A stretch of DNA of 64,000 nt from CAVXFB01 sp963760935 (GCA_963760935.1 CAVXFB010000007.1:423183-487182), one strand, 5' to 3'; positions 1 through 9,378 are shown, numbered from the stretch's first letter. Notes: generated by a model from the letters alone, not told the origin. Made by a program: numbers and translations.

Positions 1-604
1 GGGTCCGAACGCCGGACGCCTTTGAAGGCATCATTGCCCCCGAGCAGTTCGACCGGGCTCAGAACATCTTCGTCGAGCGAAGGCGAAGGTACGAACCCGA
101 AGCCATGCTTGCACAACTCGAAGTGTTGCACAAGCAGTTTGGCTTATTGCATCCGTCGCTCCTTCGACTCTTGGACGACGTCCCGTCGCCGGCCACATTC
201 TCGCATCGTTTCGGCGGCATGGCCCACGCCATCCAGCAACTGCATCGCAAGCACCGCGACCAGGCACGGGAGCTCGTCCACGACCAAATTCGAAAGCACG
301 TCCCTGAAGTCTTGCCGTATTCCGACTTCCTGGTACTGGACCAACGGCTTACCGTTTCCGTGCAGCCCGCCGTACCGATCCCCAGCGGCTACGCCACCTA
401 TTGGCCCTTCCGGCCGGACACGCGCCCGGTAATCGACATTACCTTGGGCGTGCTGTTATCGGAGCCGGATGAGTTTGAAATCCTTGGCTACGTCGCTCTG
501 CCACGCTGGCTGGCCGGATCGCGCCGATCAAGATCGGCGCCACAAGTTCACGGGCCGAGATGTTCGGCCAATCGAGTCTGGATTTCCTGCAACAACTACT
601 CTAA
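1..604 (+). pseudogene. Large serine recombinase, C-terminal part (cut by left edge, frame break)
   Basis: The frame is open from the left edge and begins inside a serine recombinase: FEGIIAPEQFDRAQ is the usual end of the recombinase domain. It is followed by a charged stretch and a PSPATFSHRFGG motif known from the C-terminal extension of one class of large serine recombinases. Near 500-512 the frame breaks; the family-like tail (RIAPIKIGATSS, ending at stop 602-604) lies in a different frame. The catalytic domain is outside the window. Two ParB-like genes follow directly, a common order in such integrative elements. The break could be real decay or a one-base sequence error. Confidence 0.7.
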
Positions 605-619
605 GCATTGGAGAAACCC

Positions 620-1531
620 ATGGAAAGTGTGTTTGCCGAAATTGTGCCGATGCAGGCACGACGCTACGAAATGGTCGCGCTGGACAAGGTCAAAGTGCCC
701 ATGTCCCGCGATCGTGAGGCCGAGCAGTTCGCCATGAACGTGGATAGCATCGACCACGTGGGGCTGATGAAGCCGATCCGCCTGAACGACAAGTTTCTGG
801 AACGAACCGGGCAGTATGAGCTTGTGTTCGGCGAAGGACGACTCTTGGCATACCAGCGGCTTGGCCGCGATACGATCCCCGCAGAGATTGTCACCTGCAC
901 CCGCAAGGAGGCCTTTCTGCAGTCGCTCATCGAGAACCTGGCCCGCACGAAGCCGGCCACGATGGAGTTCGCCCGGGAGCTCAAGCGATTGCATGACGAA
1001 GGTTGGGACTACGCCGACATTGCCCGCGTGGCCTGCAAATCCGAAGGCTACATCCGTGAATACATTCGCCTGGTGGAACAGGGAGAAGAGCGGCTGATCC
1101 AGGGCGTCGAGCAGGGCATCTTTCCAATCACCTTCGCCACGCGCGTGGCGGCCGCCGAAAACGGCCAGATCCAAAACGTGCTGATGGACGCCTTCGACGA
1201 AGGCATTGTCACGAGCACGAACTTCGCTCAGGCCCGACAGATCATCATGATGCGGGTTCGGTCGACGAAGGAGCAAAAGCCGCAGGACGCGTATAACGTC
1301 GACCAATTGAAAGAGGACATCGCCACGGCCACCAAGGCCAAGGTGTCGTATGTCCGGGAAGCCAAGAGCAAGGAGAGCCGCTTCCTGACGCTCTTAGACG
1401 GCATCAACCTTTTGTGGCGCGACCCGGAGTTCCTTGCGATTCTCGAAGAAGAAAAACTGCCAGACCGGCCAGCGTTGTCCGGCGATTTCGCGTATGAAAC
1501 ACCTCTAGCCTTACAGGAGCAACTATCATGA
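620..1531 (+). CDS. ParB-like partition/nuclease-fold protein
   Basis: 303-residue protein with a ParB N-terminal domain: the LVFGEGRLLAYQRLG segment matches the GERR-like loop and SLIENLART matches the second ParB box. A helix-turn-helix (DYADIARVACKSEGYIREYIRL) follows. I chose ATG 620 rather than TTG 608 because GGAG at 610-613 is well spaced for it. It lies 15 bp after the recombinase and overlaps the next ParB-like gene by 4 bp (ATGA), so the two are translationally coupled. The likely role is DNA binding for maintenance or control of the integrative element; classical segregation is not shown because no ParA is visible. Confidence 0.8.
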   Translation: MESVFAEIVPMQARRYEMVALDKVKVPMSRDREAEQFAMNVDSIDHVGLMKPIRLNDKFLERTGQYELVFGEGRLLAYQRLGRDTIPAEIVTCTRKEAFLQSLIENLARTKPATMEFARELKRLHDEGWDYADIARVACKSEGYIREYIRLVEQGEERLIQGVEQGIFPITFATRVAAAENGQIQNVLMDAFDEGIVTSTNFAQARQIIMMRVRSTKEQKPQDAYNVDQLKEDIATATKAKVSYVREAKSKESRFLTLLDGINLLWRDPEFLAILEEEKLPDRPALSGDFAYETPLALQEQLS

Positions 1532-2373
1532 GCTTGAACGAACTGTTTGATGCCCGCGACCTACCCATCGTCAAATTGGTGCCGCGCAGCGAGCGTAAGG
1601 TCGACAAAAGAGAATATGATCGCCTTGAAGCCAGCATACGCACCGTAGGGCTCTTGGAACCGCTCTTGGTTTACGATCAAGGCGATACGTACGAAATCCT
1701 TGAAGGGCGGTTTCGATATCGGGTCCTGCTCGATATGGGTGTCGAGATGGTCCCCTGCCTGGTTCGGAAGGAACGGGAGGCGTTCACCGCGAACCGCATG
1801 GTCAACCACCTAAGCCCGGGCGAAGCGGCCGAGATGATCCGCAAGTCGCTTACGGAATTGGACGAAGAGACGATCGCCAGCGCATTGGCAATGCCGAGCA
1901 TTAAGCAGCGCACCAGCGACAAACTCTTGAAGCGTCTGGAACCGACCGTTGCCAAGGCGGTTGAAGAAGGCACATTGACGCGACCGTGTGCCCGGGAACT
2001 TATCCACGTCAAGCCGGAGCGGCAGGCCGAGATCCTGGAGCTGATGCAAACGTGCAACGACCATAGCGCTACGTTCGCCAAGGGGCTCGTTCTCAAGACG
2101 CCGGTGGCCAAGCGGGCAAAGCCCAATGGCAGCAAGACGCCATGGGTCAAGGCCGAACAGAAGAAGGGCGAGATGCTCAAGCGATTGCAGGAGGCCGAGC
2201 AGCAGCAGGACTTCTTCTCGGGGCTGTACCGGCAGTACACCACGAATCTACTGAAGCTGGTGATCTACGTGCGGACGCTCTTGGCCAACCAGCGCGCGCG
2301 CCAATACCTGGAAGCGCACCACGGCGAGCAGGTGAAGATGTTCGACGAGATCATTGGCGCCACGGGCGGTTAA
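1528..2373 (+). CDS. ParB/RepB-like protein, second copy
   Basis: 281 residues. The N-terminal ParB-like domain contains YEILEGRFRYRVLLDMG, followed by a helical part resembling the RepB C-terminal region of plasmid partition proteins. It starts inside the stop of the upstream ParB gene (ATGA overlap) and is followed one base later by the first repeat protein. Paired ParB and RepB-like genes after a serine recombinase are a recurring module in bacterial integrative elements. The inferred role is DNA binding on the element, perhaps controlling recombination directionality; this is not established. Confidence 0.75.
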   Translation: MSLNELFDARDLPIVKLVPRSERKVDKREYDRLEASIRTVGLLEPLLVYDQGDTYEILEGRFRYRVLLDMGVEMVPCLVRKEREAFTANRMVNHLSPGEAAEMIRKSLTELDEETIASALAMPSIKQRTSDKLLKRLEPTVAKAVEEGTLTRPCARELIHVKPERQAEILELMQTCNDHSATFAKGLVLKTPVAKRAKPNGSKTPWVKAEQKKGEMLKRLQEAEQQQDFFSGLYRQYTTNLLKLVIYVRTLLANQRARQYLEAHHGEQVKMFDEIIGATGG

Positions 2374-2374
2374 G

Positions 2375-3773
2375 ATGGTCTGGCGGTGGGACAAAACACG
2401 AATCGTTGCGGCGCTCTGCGCGTGGCGGAAGCGTGATCCGCAATTGCGGCGCGTTTACAAGAACGATCCGGCGTTGTATGCTGCCGCCTATCGGCTCTTT
2501 GACAATTGGCATGATGCAATTGCAGCGGCGGGAGTACGCCCCCGCCTGCGTTCGTGGACGAAGCAACGCGTGATCGACAGTATTTGCGCTTATCGCGAGC
2601 GAGGTGTGCCGATTGACGCCATTGCAAAGACCGACACGGCGTTGCAGGCTGCCGCTCACCGGCATTTTGGCCAGTGGTCAAGTGCGGTCGTGGCCGCCGG
2701 TCTGCCGGTGAAGCTAAGGCGGACCTGGACTGCGGAGCTAGTGGTTGAAACCATCGTGGCGCTACATCGCCAGGGCTTTCCATTGGTCCGAGCCGAGCAG
2801 ACTGATCGTTCACTCGGTTATGCTGCGCGCCGGTTCTTCGGCTCGTGGCCTAAGGCAGTGAAGGCCGCCGGAATTCCGGATGGATGGCAACACAAATGGA
2901 ACCGCCAGCGCGTGCTCGAAGCATTGCAGCGTTATGGCCGAGCGGGACACCTGCGGTGCAACCGCGACATCCCCAATCCGGTTCGCATGATGGCCTTCTA
3001 TTTCTTCGGCACCTGGCACAAGGCACAGGTGGCCGCGGGGCTGGCGTCGCCTGACTCTCGGCCCACGCCCAGGCTCAAGCGTACGAAGGCCGAGATTCTC
3101 GCCGAGATCCGCCGGCAGTCGGTTCCAGGCTCGCCAATGAAGATTACCGGCAACTTAGCCTTCGCCACTGCAGCCCGAACGCGATTCGGCAGTTGGCACA
3201 AGGCGCTTGTGGCGGCCGGCGTTGATCCCGTGCCCTGGCGACTGTGGTCGCATGAACGTGTGCTCGAGGAGATACGGGACTGGCACGATGGTGGCGTGCA
3301 GATCAAAGATGACCGACTCAAATACGAGCGACTTCTCGCGGCCGCCAAGGCGCGATTCGGCGGCTGGCGCAATGCCATGATCGCGGCCGGTCTACGGCAG
3401 GTCGACGAATACGGCAAATGGGAGCGGAAGTGGACGAAGCAGCGGGTCATCGAAGCGATTCAGGACCGGCACGTCTGCGGATTGTCACTGAGCGCTCAGC
3501 ACAACACCACCCTCGCAGGTGCGGCTCAACGACACTTTGGCACCTGGCGCGGCAGCGATTCGGGCCGCTGGCTTACCCGCCAAGGAGAACCGACGACCAC
3601 GAAAATGGTCCAGGCAGACGGTGATCGAATGGATTCGCCTGCATCGCGACCGCGGTGTGGTGATGGGCAAGGTGAGACGGATCGATAGCGGCCTGTCAGC
3701 GGCCGCCCGAAAGCACTTTGGCAGTTGGCATCGGGCCGTACACGCGGCCGGTGTTGGAGAGACTGTACCATGA
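2375..3773 (+). pseudogene. Tandem homing-endonuclease-associated repeat protein 1 (frame break near 3550)
   Basis: Built entirely of eight copies of a roughly 55-residue repeat of the form W(T/S)KQRVI(D/E)AI...G...L..AA.RHFGSW..A..AAGL, the homing-endonuclease-associated repeat (HNH_repeat) pattern. No HNH or other nuclease motif is present. Start ATG 2375 lies one base after the RepB-like stop. The seventh repeat breaks at about 3550: RHFGTWRG continues as AAIRAAGLPAKE in the +1 frame and reaches a stop at 3771-3773. One extra base explains it. Its stop overlaps the start of the next repeat gene (ATGA). The repeats resemble small helix-turn-helix units, so array-type DNA binding is a reasonable inference. 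Confidence 0.75.
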
Positions 3774-5371
3774 CGCGGCGCACATGGAGCAAGGAGGGAG
3801 TAATCGAAGCGATCGTAGACCGACAGCGACACGGACTAGCACTTTCGACTATCTGGCGGGAAGAGCGGTCGCTCTATTCGGCTGGTGGCCGGCTGTTTGG
3901 CAGTTGGCCCGAGGCGCTCCATGCCGCGGGGATCGCGTTGCCCGAGCGGAAGACGTGGACGCGACAGGATGTTATTCGCGAGCTTCGCAGTCGCTTTCGC
4001 CGTGGAGTTTCGCGTAGCAGGTTTTGGGCGGCCAATCCGGAATTGGCGGCCGCCGCGAAGCGCGTTTTCGGCGGCAAGCGGCGAGCGCTCGTCTGCGCCG
4101 GGTTGTGCCGGGAGCCCGCTCAGCTACCGAGAAAGTGGTCGCAGGAAGAAGTGCTCGATGCGATCCACGCTCGGCACCGCCAAGGAATGTCGCTTCAGGC
4201 CGTTTGGCGTGAAGACCTCGGGCTTTATTCCTCAGCCAAGCGAACCTTCGGCAGCTGGACCGCTGCCATGCGAGCGGCCGGCATCGAGCTGGCGAAGACG
4301 GCGTACACGAATCCGCAGGACGTGATCGATGCAATTCGCCTGCGCCATTGCGACGGTCTTCCACTTTGTGGCGGCGATCGGGCCTTTCCAACGCTGTTCT
4401 CGGCGGCCCGAAAACATTTCGGCACCTGGCGTGCAGTCATGGAAGCCGCGGGGCTGGCGTCGACGCCGCGCCGCAAATGGACCCGCCAAATGTTGATTGA
4501 TGCGATTCAGCAGCACGATCGCCTGGGAACGTTGCCGCAGGTCTGGAAAGACGACAAGGTGCTCTTCGGCGCTGCCAACAAGCACTTCGGTGGTTGGCAG
4601 AAGGCCTTGGCCGCAGCCGGGCGAACGCCACGAAGGATCGAGCACTGGTCGAAGGAACGCATCATTGCCGAACTGCGCTATTGGGATGGCCAGTCGCGGC
4701 ATGCCGTCCAACTTCAAGATCCATCGCTTTTCGGCGCTGCCATTCGCTTCTTCGGCAGTGTCGCCCAAGCCACAGAGGCGGCGGGCGTCGAACTGCTAGA
4801 GCGACGATGGAGCCGGCAACGGATCATTGACGCCATTCAGGACGGCCACGTCAAAGGCCTTCCGATCGCGAAAGCGGGTTTTGGCGGGGTGGCATTGGCG
4901 ACGGTCGCCAAGAAGCGCTTTGGCAATTGGCGTGAAGCGGTGACGGCCGCCGGTCTGGCCCACAAACTTCCAGAGCCGAAGGCCGTAAGAAACTGGAGCG
5001 AGCAGTCCATTATCGAAGCTGTGGTTGTTCGTCACCGCCAAGGCCTTCGGCTCAGCAAAACGTGGAAAACCGATACGGGGTTGTATTGTGCGGCCAAAAA
5101 GCATTTCGGCGGCTGGTCGAATGTGCTTCGAGCCGCCGGGCTGCCGGCAACGCGCAGGCGGTGGAGCAAGGAGCGAGTGGTGCAGGATATCCAGACGTTG
5201 CGTCAGAAAGGTGTGCCGATCGGCAGCCTTTCAAGCCGAGACCCCTGTCTCACTACCGCCGCGATCCGGCTGTTCGGTAGTTGGCGCGGTGCGCTACGGG
5301 CCGCTGCGCTACTGTGGCCGGAGAACGAAGACGTTCGGTCTGGGCTTGCGAACGCCGCCGTAGTGCCGTAA
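3770..5371 (+). CDS. Tandem homing-endonuclease-associated repeat protein 2
   Basis: 533 residues made of nine copies of the same repeat (for example RKWSQEEVLDAIHARHRQG and KHFGGWQKALAAAG), with only a short non-repeat tail. Start ATG 3770 overlaps the stop of repeat protein 1 by 4 bp, so both are made from one message with the ParB-like genes. No nuclease domain is found before, inside or after the array. Together with its neighbour it gives 17 repeats. The variable central stretch of each repeat and the fixed HFG.W and AAG positions suggest a modular scaffold. Function is unknown; sequence-specific DNA recognition is the leading inference. Confidence 0.8.
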   Translation: MTRRTWSKEGVIEAIVDRQRHGLALSTIWREERSLYSAGGRLFGSWPEALHAAGIALPERKTWTRQDVIRELRSRFRRGVSRSRFWAANPELAAAAKRVFGGKRRALVCAGLCREPAQLPRKWSQEEVLDAIHARHRQGMSLQAVWREDLGLYSSAKRTFGSWTAAMRAAGIELAKTAYTNPQDVIDAIRLRHCDGLPLCGGDRAFPTLFSAARKHFGTWRAVMEAAGLASTPRRKWTRQMLIDAIQQHDRLGTLPQVWKDDKVLFGAANKHFGGWQKALAAAGRTPRRIEHWSKERIIAELRYWDGQSRHAVQLQDPSLFGAAIRFFGSVAQATEAAGVELLERRWSRQRIIDAIQDGHVKGLPIAKAGFGGVALATVAKKRFGNWREAVTAAGLAHKLPEPKAVRNWSEQSIIEAVVVRHRQGLRLSKTWKTDTGLYCAAKKHFGGWSNVLRAAGLPATRRRWSKERVVQDIQTLRQKGVPIGSLSSRDPCLTTAAIRLFGSWRGALRAAALLWPENEDVRSGLANAAVVP

Positions 5372-5383
5372 TTCGGTGCTTTT

Positions 5384-5453
5384 GCGGGATGTCCCGGAAT
5401 ATGGTTGAGATTTCAAGACAACAACACGAGTTAGGGTATGCCGGACATCCCGC
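5384..5453. repeat. 11-bp inverted repeat after the repeat-protein gene
   Basis: GCGGGATGTCC at 5384-5394 and GGACATCCCGC at 5443-5453 are perfect inverse complements separated by 48 bp, just after the last gene of the recombinase-ParB-repeat operon. This could be a recombinase or ParB site or an element end; no U-run supports a terminator. The rest of 5454-5669 shows no gene I can support. Confidence 0.45.
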
Positions 5454-5669
5454 GGATCTCGCGGCTGATGGCGTTCGCCATTCGTGGCGACCCTGGTCCG
5501 GACCGGGAAGCAGCGCCTCGCCGTCCCATTCGGACACTGCGATTGTTTGTCGTCGCGCATTGTACGACTGCTAGAGGCAGTGGGACCGTGATCTGGTTTA
5601 AGCGTGGCCCCACTGGAAGCCTAGTTCTAGATAGCCCTAGAATGCTGAACGGAATTCGTGGGCATCCAG

Positions 5670-5699
5670 TTGCCGAGGAAGGTGCCCGTGGTATAAAAT
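5670..5699 (+). promoter_or_regulatory. Promoter of the tetR gene
   Basis: TTGCCG at 5670-5675 and TATAAA(AT) at 5692-5699 are spaced 16 bp apart, a good sigma-70-like pair. The TetR operator starts 8 bp after the -10 box, so bound repressor would cover the transcription start. Confidence 0.6.
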
Positions 5700-5706
5700 T
5701 GCCACA

Positions 5707-5722
5707 GACCGACCGGTCGGTC
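5707..5722. promoter_or_regulatory. 16-bp perfect palindrome, TetR operator
   Basis: GACCGACCGGTCGGTC is a perfect 16-bp palindrome between the -10 box and the TetR start codon. It resembles operators of the NemR/AcrR type of TetR regulators (core GACC-GGTC). The position argues for autorepression of the downstream redox operon. Confidence 0.7.
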
Positions 5723-5737
5723 GGGAAGGATCACACC

Positions 5738-6325
5738 ATGCATCACGGCACGCAGACAAGAGAACGGTTGTTGGAGGAGGCGACAACACTCGCTCGACAG
5801 AAAGGTTTTGGCGCCACCTCCTTGAACGATCTTATGGCTGCCACGGGCATCAAGAAAGGGACGCTCTATTACCACTTTCCCGGCAAGGATGAACTCGGCT
5901 TGGCCGTGTTGGAACGTGCCAAGGCGGCGTTCTTGGTATGGATCGAAGGAGCACTCGTTGCCCCGAGCCCGCAGGAGGGCTTGCAGCGGTTCTTCGATGC
6001 GGTCCTGGAGAGGCATCGGATGAGGGGATTTATGGGCGGGTGCTTGTTCGGCAACACTGCCCTGGAAATGAGTGACACCAACAGCCGCTTCGCCCAAAGC
6101 GTCGGCAGCGTGTTCCGGGAGTGGACCGGTAGGGTCGAAGCGGTGATCCTCGCCGGCCAACAGGCAGGGGAGTTCCGGTCGGACATTCCGGCCTGCGATT
6201 TGGCGGAGGTGATCGTGTCGACGATCGAGGGCGGCATCATGATGTCCAGAGTGAGGAAGGAAGAACACCCGCTCAAGACGTGTCTTGATTCTCTGAGAGT
6301 ATTCCTTGGCACGAGAGCCGAGTAA
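5738..6325 (+). CDS. TetR/AcrR family transcriptional regulator
   Basis: 195-residue TetR-type repressor. The N-terminal helix-turn-helix (about residues 25-50, ATSLNDLMAATGIKKGTLYYHF) is canonical, and the C-terminal helical ligand domain includes MGGCLFGNTALEMSD, like regulators that sense reactive small molecules. The frame is open further upstream, but ATG 5738 with AGGA at 5727-5730 directly after the palindrome is the sensible start. It heads a same-strand cluster of peroxiredoxin-like, flavoprotein, MsrB-fusion and MsrA genes, so it probably controls an oxidative or electrophile stress response. The C117-like cysteine in GGCLFG could be a sensor, which is inference only. Confidence 0.88.
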   Translation: MHHGTQTRERLLEEATTLARQKGFGATSLNDLMAATGIKKGTLYYHFPGKDELGLAVLERAKAAFLVWIEGALVAPSPQEGLQRFFDAVLERHRMRGFMGGCLFGNTALEMSDTNSRFAQSVGSVFREWTGRVEAVILAGQQAGEFRSDIPACDLAEVIVSTIEGGIMMSRVRKEEHPLKTCLDSLRVFLGTRAE

Positions 6326-6418
6326 CAGCTTACCAACGTGTCGAGTGTAATTGGCAGTACAGAAGAGGAGATTGCCGAGATGTCAGACATCTTCTCTGGT
6401 TCAATCAAGGAGCAAGCG

Positions 6419-7060
6419 ATGATGAAGCGGACGTCCAAGTTGGCCGAGGTGTGTGTGGTCTTGCTGGTGGTCGTTGGTTGCCTAACGTATGCGATGCGGG
6501 CAGTCGCCGCTGAACCGGCGACGGCGGGAGCCATCGGGGGGTCTAAGACGCAAGCTGCCGGCGGTTTGCTGCCGCCCAAGGTTGGCGAGAAGGCTCCGGA
6601 TTTCACTCTCGATACGTTGGACCACAAGCCCGTTCAACTCTCGAAGCAGATTGCCGACGGCCCGGTCGTGCTCATCGTGCTGCGCGGCTGGCCGGGCTAT
6701 CAGTGTCCGATCTGCTCGAAACAAGTCGGGGAGTTCATTACCCGTGCCGATGACCTCAAGGCTGCCAAGATCCGGTTGGTGCTGGTATATCCTGGGCCTG
6801 CCGACCGTCTCGGGGATCATGCCCAGGAGTTCATAAGCGGCAAAAACCTTCCTGCGGGCTTCTCGCTGGTGATCGACCCGGACCTCAAGTTCACTGCCAG
6901 CTACGGTCTGCGCTGGGATGCGCCGAAGGAAACCGCCTACCCATCCACCTTTGTCATTGACCAAGAGGGCGTTGTCCGCTTCGCCAAGGTAAGCAAGACC
7001 CACGGCGACCGCGCAAGTGCCAAGGAAGTGCTGGCAGCGGTTGCCGGCATCAAGGAATAG
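6419..7060 (+). CDS. Exported peroxiredoxin-like (AhpC/TSA, redoxin) protein
   Basis: 213 residues starting MMKRTSKL, with AAGGAG at 6407-6412. An N-terminal hydrophobic segment (AEVCVVLLVVVGCLTYAM) ends in AVAAEP, a signal peptide or anchor, so the protein acts outside the cytoplasm. The thioredoxin-fold part begins KVGEKAPDFTLDTLDHKPVQLS and carries C96PIC99 in the active-site loop (WPGYQCPIC), then AYPSTFVIDQEGVVRF. The family reduces peroxides or disulfides. It is second in the TetR-redox cluster. The PGYQCPIC loop differs from the PxxxTxxC of typical peroxiredoxins, so thiol-disulfide activity is also possible. Confidence 0.82.
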   Translation: MMKRTSKLAEVCVVLLVVVGCLTYAMRAVAAEPATAGAIGGSKTQAAGGLLPPKVGEKAPDFTLDTLDHKPVQLSKQIADGPVVLIVLRGWPGYQCPICSKQVGEFITRADDLKAAKIRLVLVYPGPADRLGDHAQEFISGKNLPAGFSLVIDPDLKFTASYGLRWDAPKETAYPSTFVIDQEGVVRFAKVSKTHGDRASAKEVLAAVAGIKE

Positions 7061-7082
7061 CTCGCAAAGCAAGGAGAATACC

Positions 7083-7728
7083 ATGAAAAGTGCTCGGTAT
7101 CAGCGGCAGTCCGCGTAAGGGATCGACTACGGACCAGCTAGTGCAGGAGGTGTTAGCTGGTGTGGACGGATGCGAAACGGAGTTTGTGTCCCTGTCCGGC
7201 AAGAGCATCGGCCCGTGCATTGCGTGCCTGGGGTGTATCGAGACAAACATCTGTAGGGTCCAGGACGACCTGACGCCCCTGCGCCCGATGATTGTGGAGG
7301 CCGACGCCTACGTCATTGGCGGGGCGAACTACTTCAACAACCTGAACGGTCTTACCCATTGCTTTATGGAGCGGTGGTACCAGTTCCGCCATCGTGAAGC
7401 GAAGATCGTCGCGGGCAAGCTGGGCGTAGCGGTTGGCGTTGGCGGCCGAGACCCCAAGCCAGTTGTCGAGGTCATCCGTACGTTCTTCCAGTACAACCAG
7501 ATCGAGTGCATTGGTGACGTCGTTGCCCAAGGGGCGGCTTCCTGCTTCATCTGCGGATACGGCGAGACGTGCAAGGTCGGTGCCGTCCACAAGCTCTTTG
7601 GCCCAGGAGTGAAGATCACGGAGGAAAATACTCCTTCGCTCGTCAAGCAGCCGGCGGCTCGGGCGACCGCCCGCGAACTGGGCAAGAGACTGAGCGACCG
7701 TCTGCTTGCATTCGCTGCGGGAACGTGA
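7083..7728 (+). CDS. NADPH-dependent FMN reductase / iron-sulfur flavoprotein-like protein (frame break at start)
   Basis: About 214 residues of flavodoxin-like fold. The N-terminus reads LGISGSPRKGSTTD, the FMN-phosphate loop, followed by CIACLGCIETNICRVQDD, a cysteine cluster typical of iron-sulfur flavoproteins, and a GGANYFNNLNG loop. A good ribosome site (AAGGAG, 7071-7076) precedes ATG 7083, but ATG AAA AGT leads out of frame. Deleting one A from the AAAA run at 7086-7089 gives MKVLGISGSPRKG, the expected start. As written, only GTG 7090 opens the frame. The likely role is electron transfer within the redox cluster. Confidence 0.78.
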
Positions 7729-7768
7729 TGTGAACTTCAGAACTTGATTTCACCAGGAGGTAAAGACC

Positions 7769-9364
7769 ATGTGGCGATGGCATTCTTCTGTTGGCGTGGC
7801 GTTGGCTGGGTTACTGCTCCTCTCCACCGACATTCGGGCGGCAGAGGATTTGCGGAACGGGAAGCGCGACGCCCCGGCCACGGCGGAGTTTCCCAAACGG
7901 GATGCCACATCCGACCCGCTCTTGTTGCTCTTGCGGGCGCCCGTCATTCGTCGGGAACTCGGCCTCCAGCAAGGGCAGATCGAGTCCATCGAGCAAGCGA
8001 TCGGCGAGGTAGACGAACCGCTCTGGCGTCTGCGGGATGCCCAGTTTCTCAACGCCGAGAACTCCAAGAAGGCTTGGCAGCTCATCGACCAGGTCGATTT
8101 GAAACTTGGGGGAATCCTGGAGCGGGATCAGCAGGCTCGGTTTCGGCAGCTTGTGATACAGGCCCGGGGATTCGATGCCTTGCTGACCGCCGAGGTGATC
8201 AAGGGCCTTAACCTCTCGACGGATCAAGTGCGGCAAATTGCCGGGGTCTTTGAAAAAACTCGAAAGGAGACGCAACGGCTTCAGAAGGAGTCAGCCGGCA
8301 AGGCTGAGGCGGACGGGGGCCGGCAGGCCGAAAAGTTGCTGACCTCCCAGCGGAAGAAGATGGTTGCCCTGCTTACCGACGCGCAGAAGCGGCAATTCCA
8401 GACGCTGGCGGGCGACTCGTACGACTTCGGGCATGTGCCGCGGCGCTTCGCCCGGGCGCCTGAAATTCGTGGCGTCGAGGAGTGGATCAACTCCGCCCCG
8501 CTGAGCCTGGCCGAACTGCGCGGCAAGGTCGTGGCTTTACATTTCTTCACCTTCGGCTGTAGCAACTGCATTCATAATCAGCCAGCGTACAAAGACTGGT
8601 ACGGGCGTTTCTCTGGCCAGGACGTTGTGGTGCTCGGCATTCATACGCCGGAGGGAGACAGCGACCGAATCGTGGAGAACATCCGCAAAGCTCTTCAACA
8701 ACAGGAGATCAAGTACCCCGTGGCCATCGATAATCAGAAGGAGAATTGGACCACCTGGGCAAATAACATGTGGCCAGCGGTGTACCTCATCGACAAACAG
8801 GGGTATGTCCGGTACTGGTGGTACGGCGAGCTGAACTGGCAGGGCGCCCAGGGCGAAAAGCTCTTCTACCAGAGGATCGCTGAGTTGCTCGCGGAAACAA
8901 ATGAACCAAGCCGCGCGGTGCCAACGCGGCCTGTCGCCCAACTCAGGGAGCCCCTCACCAAGACCGACGCCCAGTGGAAGAAGCAGTTGACGGCCGAGCA
9001 GTACTCGGTGACACGGCGGAAAGGCACGGAAGCGCCGTTCACGGGAGAGTACTGGAACTGCAAGAAGAAGGGGATTTATCACTGCGTCTGCTGCGGGGCG
9101 GAGTTGTTCAGCTCGGATACGAAGTTCGAGTCGGGCACCGGCTGGCCCAGTTTTTGGGCCCCCCTCGCCGAGAAGGCCGTCGCCGAAAAGAACGACGACA
9201 GTCATTCCATGCACCGGACCGAGGTGCTTTGTCCGCGGTGCAACGCGCATCTGGGGCACGTTTTCCCGGATGGGCCGCAACCCACCAGCCTGCGATACTG
9301 CATCAACTCGGCGGCGTTGAAGTTGGACGAGTCGCCCACGCCATCAGCCCAATCTAAACAGTGA
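7769..9364 (+). CDS. msrB: Exported fusion: helical domain - thioredoxin-like domain - methionine sulfoxide reductase B
   Basis: 531 residues, ATG 7769 with AGGAGG at 7755-7760 and a signal peptide (VALAGLLLLSTDIRAAE). Residues 40-220 are helical and rich in Q/R/K, with an LNLSTDQVRQIAGVF pattern like Spy/LTXXQ-type proteins. A TlpA-like thioredoxin domain (about 225-370) carries C264SNC267. The last 140 residues are MsrB: zinc cysteines CVCC and CPRC, SGTGWPSFW, and catalytic Cys511 in RYCINS. MsrB reduces methionine-R-sulfoxide, and the fused thioredoxin domain may re-reduce it outside the cytoplasm. It lies directly before msrA. Confidence 0.9.
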   Translation: MWRWHSSVGVALAGLLLLSTDIRAAEDLRNGKRDAPATAEFPKRDATSDPLLLLLRAPVIRRELGLQQGQIESIEQAIGEVDEPLWRLRDAQFLNAENSKKAWQLIDQVDLKLGGILERDQQARFRQLVIQARGFDALLTAEVIKGLNLSTDQVRQIAGVFEKTRKETQRLQKESAGKAEADGGRQAEKLLTSQRKKMVALLTDAQKRQFQTLAGDSYDFGHVPRRFARAPEIRGVEEWINSAPLSLAELRGKVVALHFFTFGCSNCIHNQPAYKDWYGRFSGQDVVVLGIHTPEGDSDRIVENIRKALQQQEIKYPVAIDNQKENWTTWANNMWPAVYLIDKQGYVRYWWYGELNWQGAQGEKLFYQRIAELLAETNEPSRAVPTRPVAQLREPLTKTDAQWKKQLTAEQYSVTRRKGTEAPFTGEYWNCKKKGIYHCVCCGAELFSSDTKFESGTGWPSFWAPLAEKAVAEKNDDSHSMHRTEVLCPRCNAHLGHVFPDGPQPTSLRYCINSAALKLDESPTPSAQSKQ

Positions 9365-9378
9365 GGAGATACAACGCC

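Noticed and set aside
596..1306. 236-codon minus-strand frame
   Set aside because: Antisense to a clear ParB-domain gene with a good ribosome site.
5438..5737. N-terminal extension of the TetR protein
   Set aside because: The frame is open, but it would cross the promoter and operator and has no TetR-like sequence; ATG 5738 is the sensible start.
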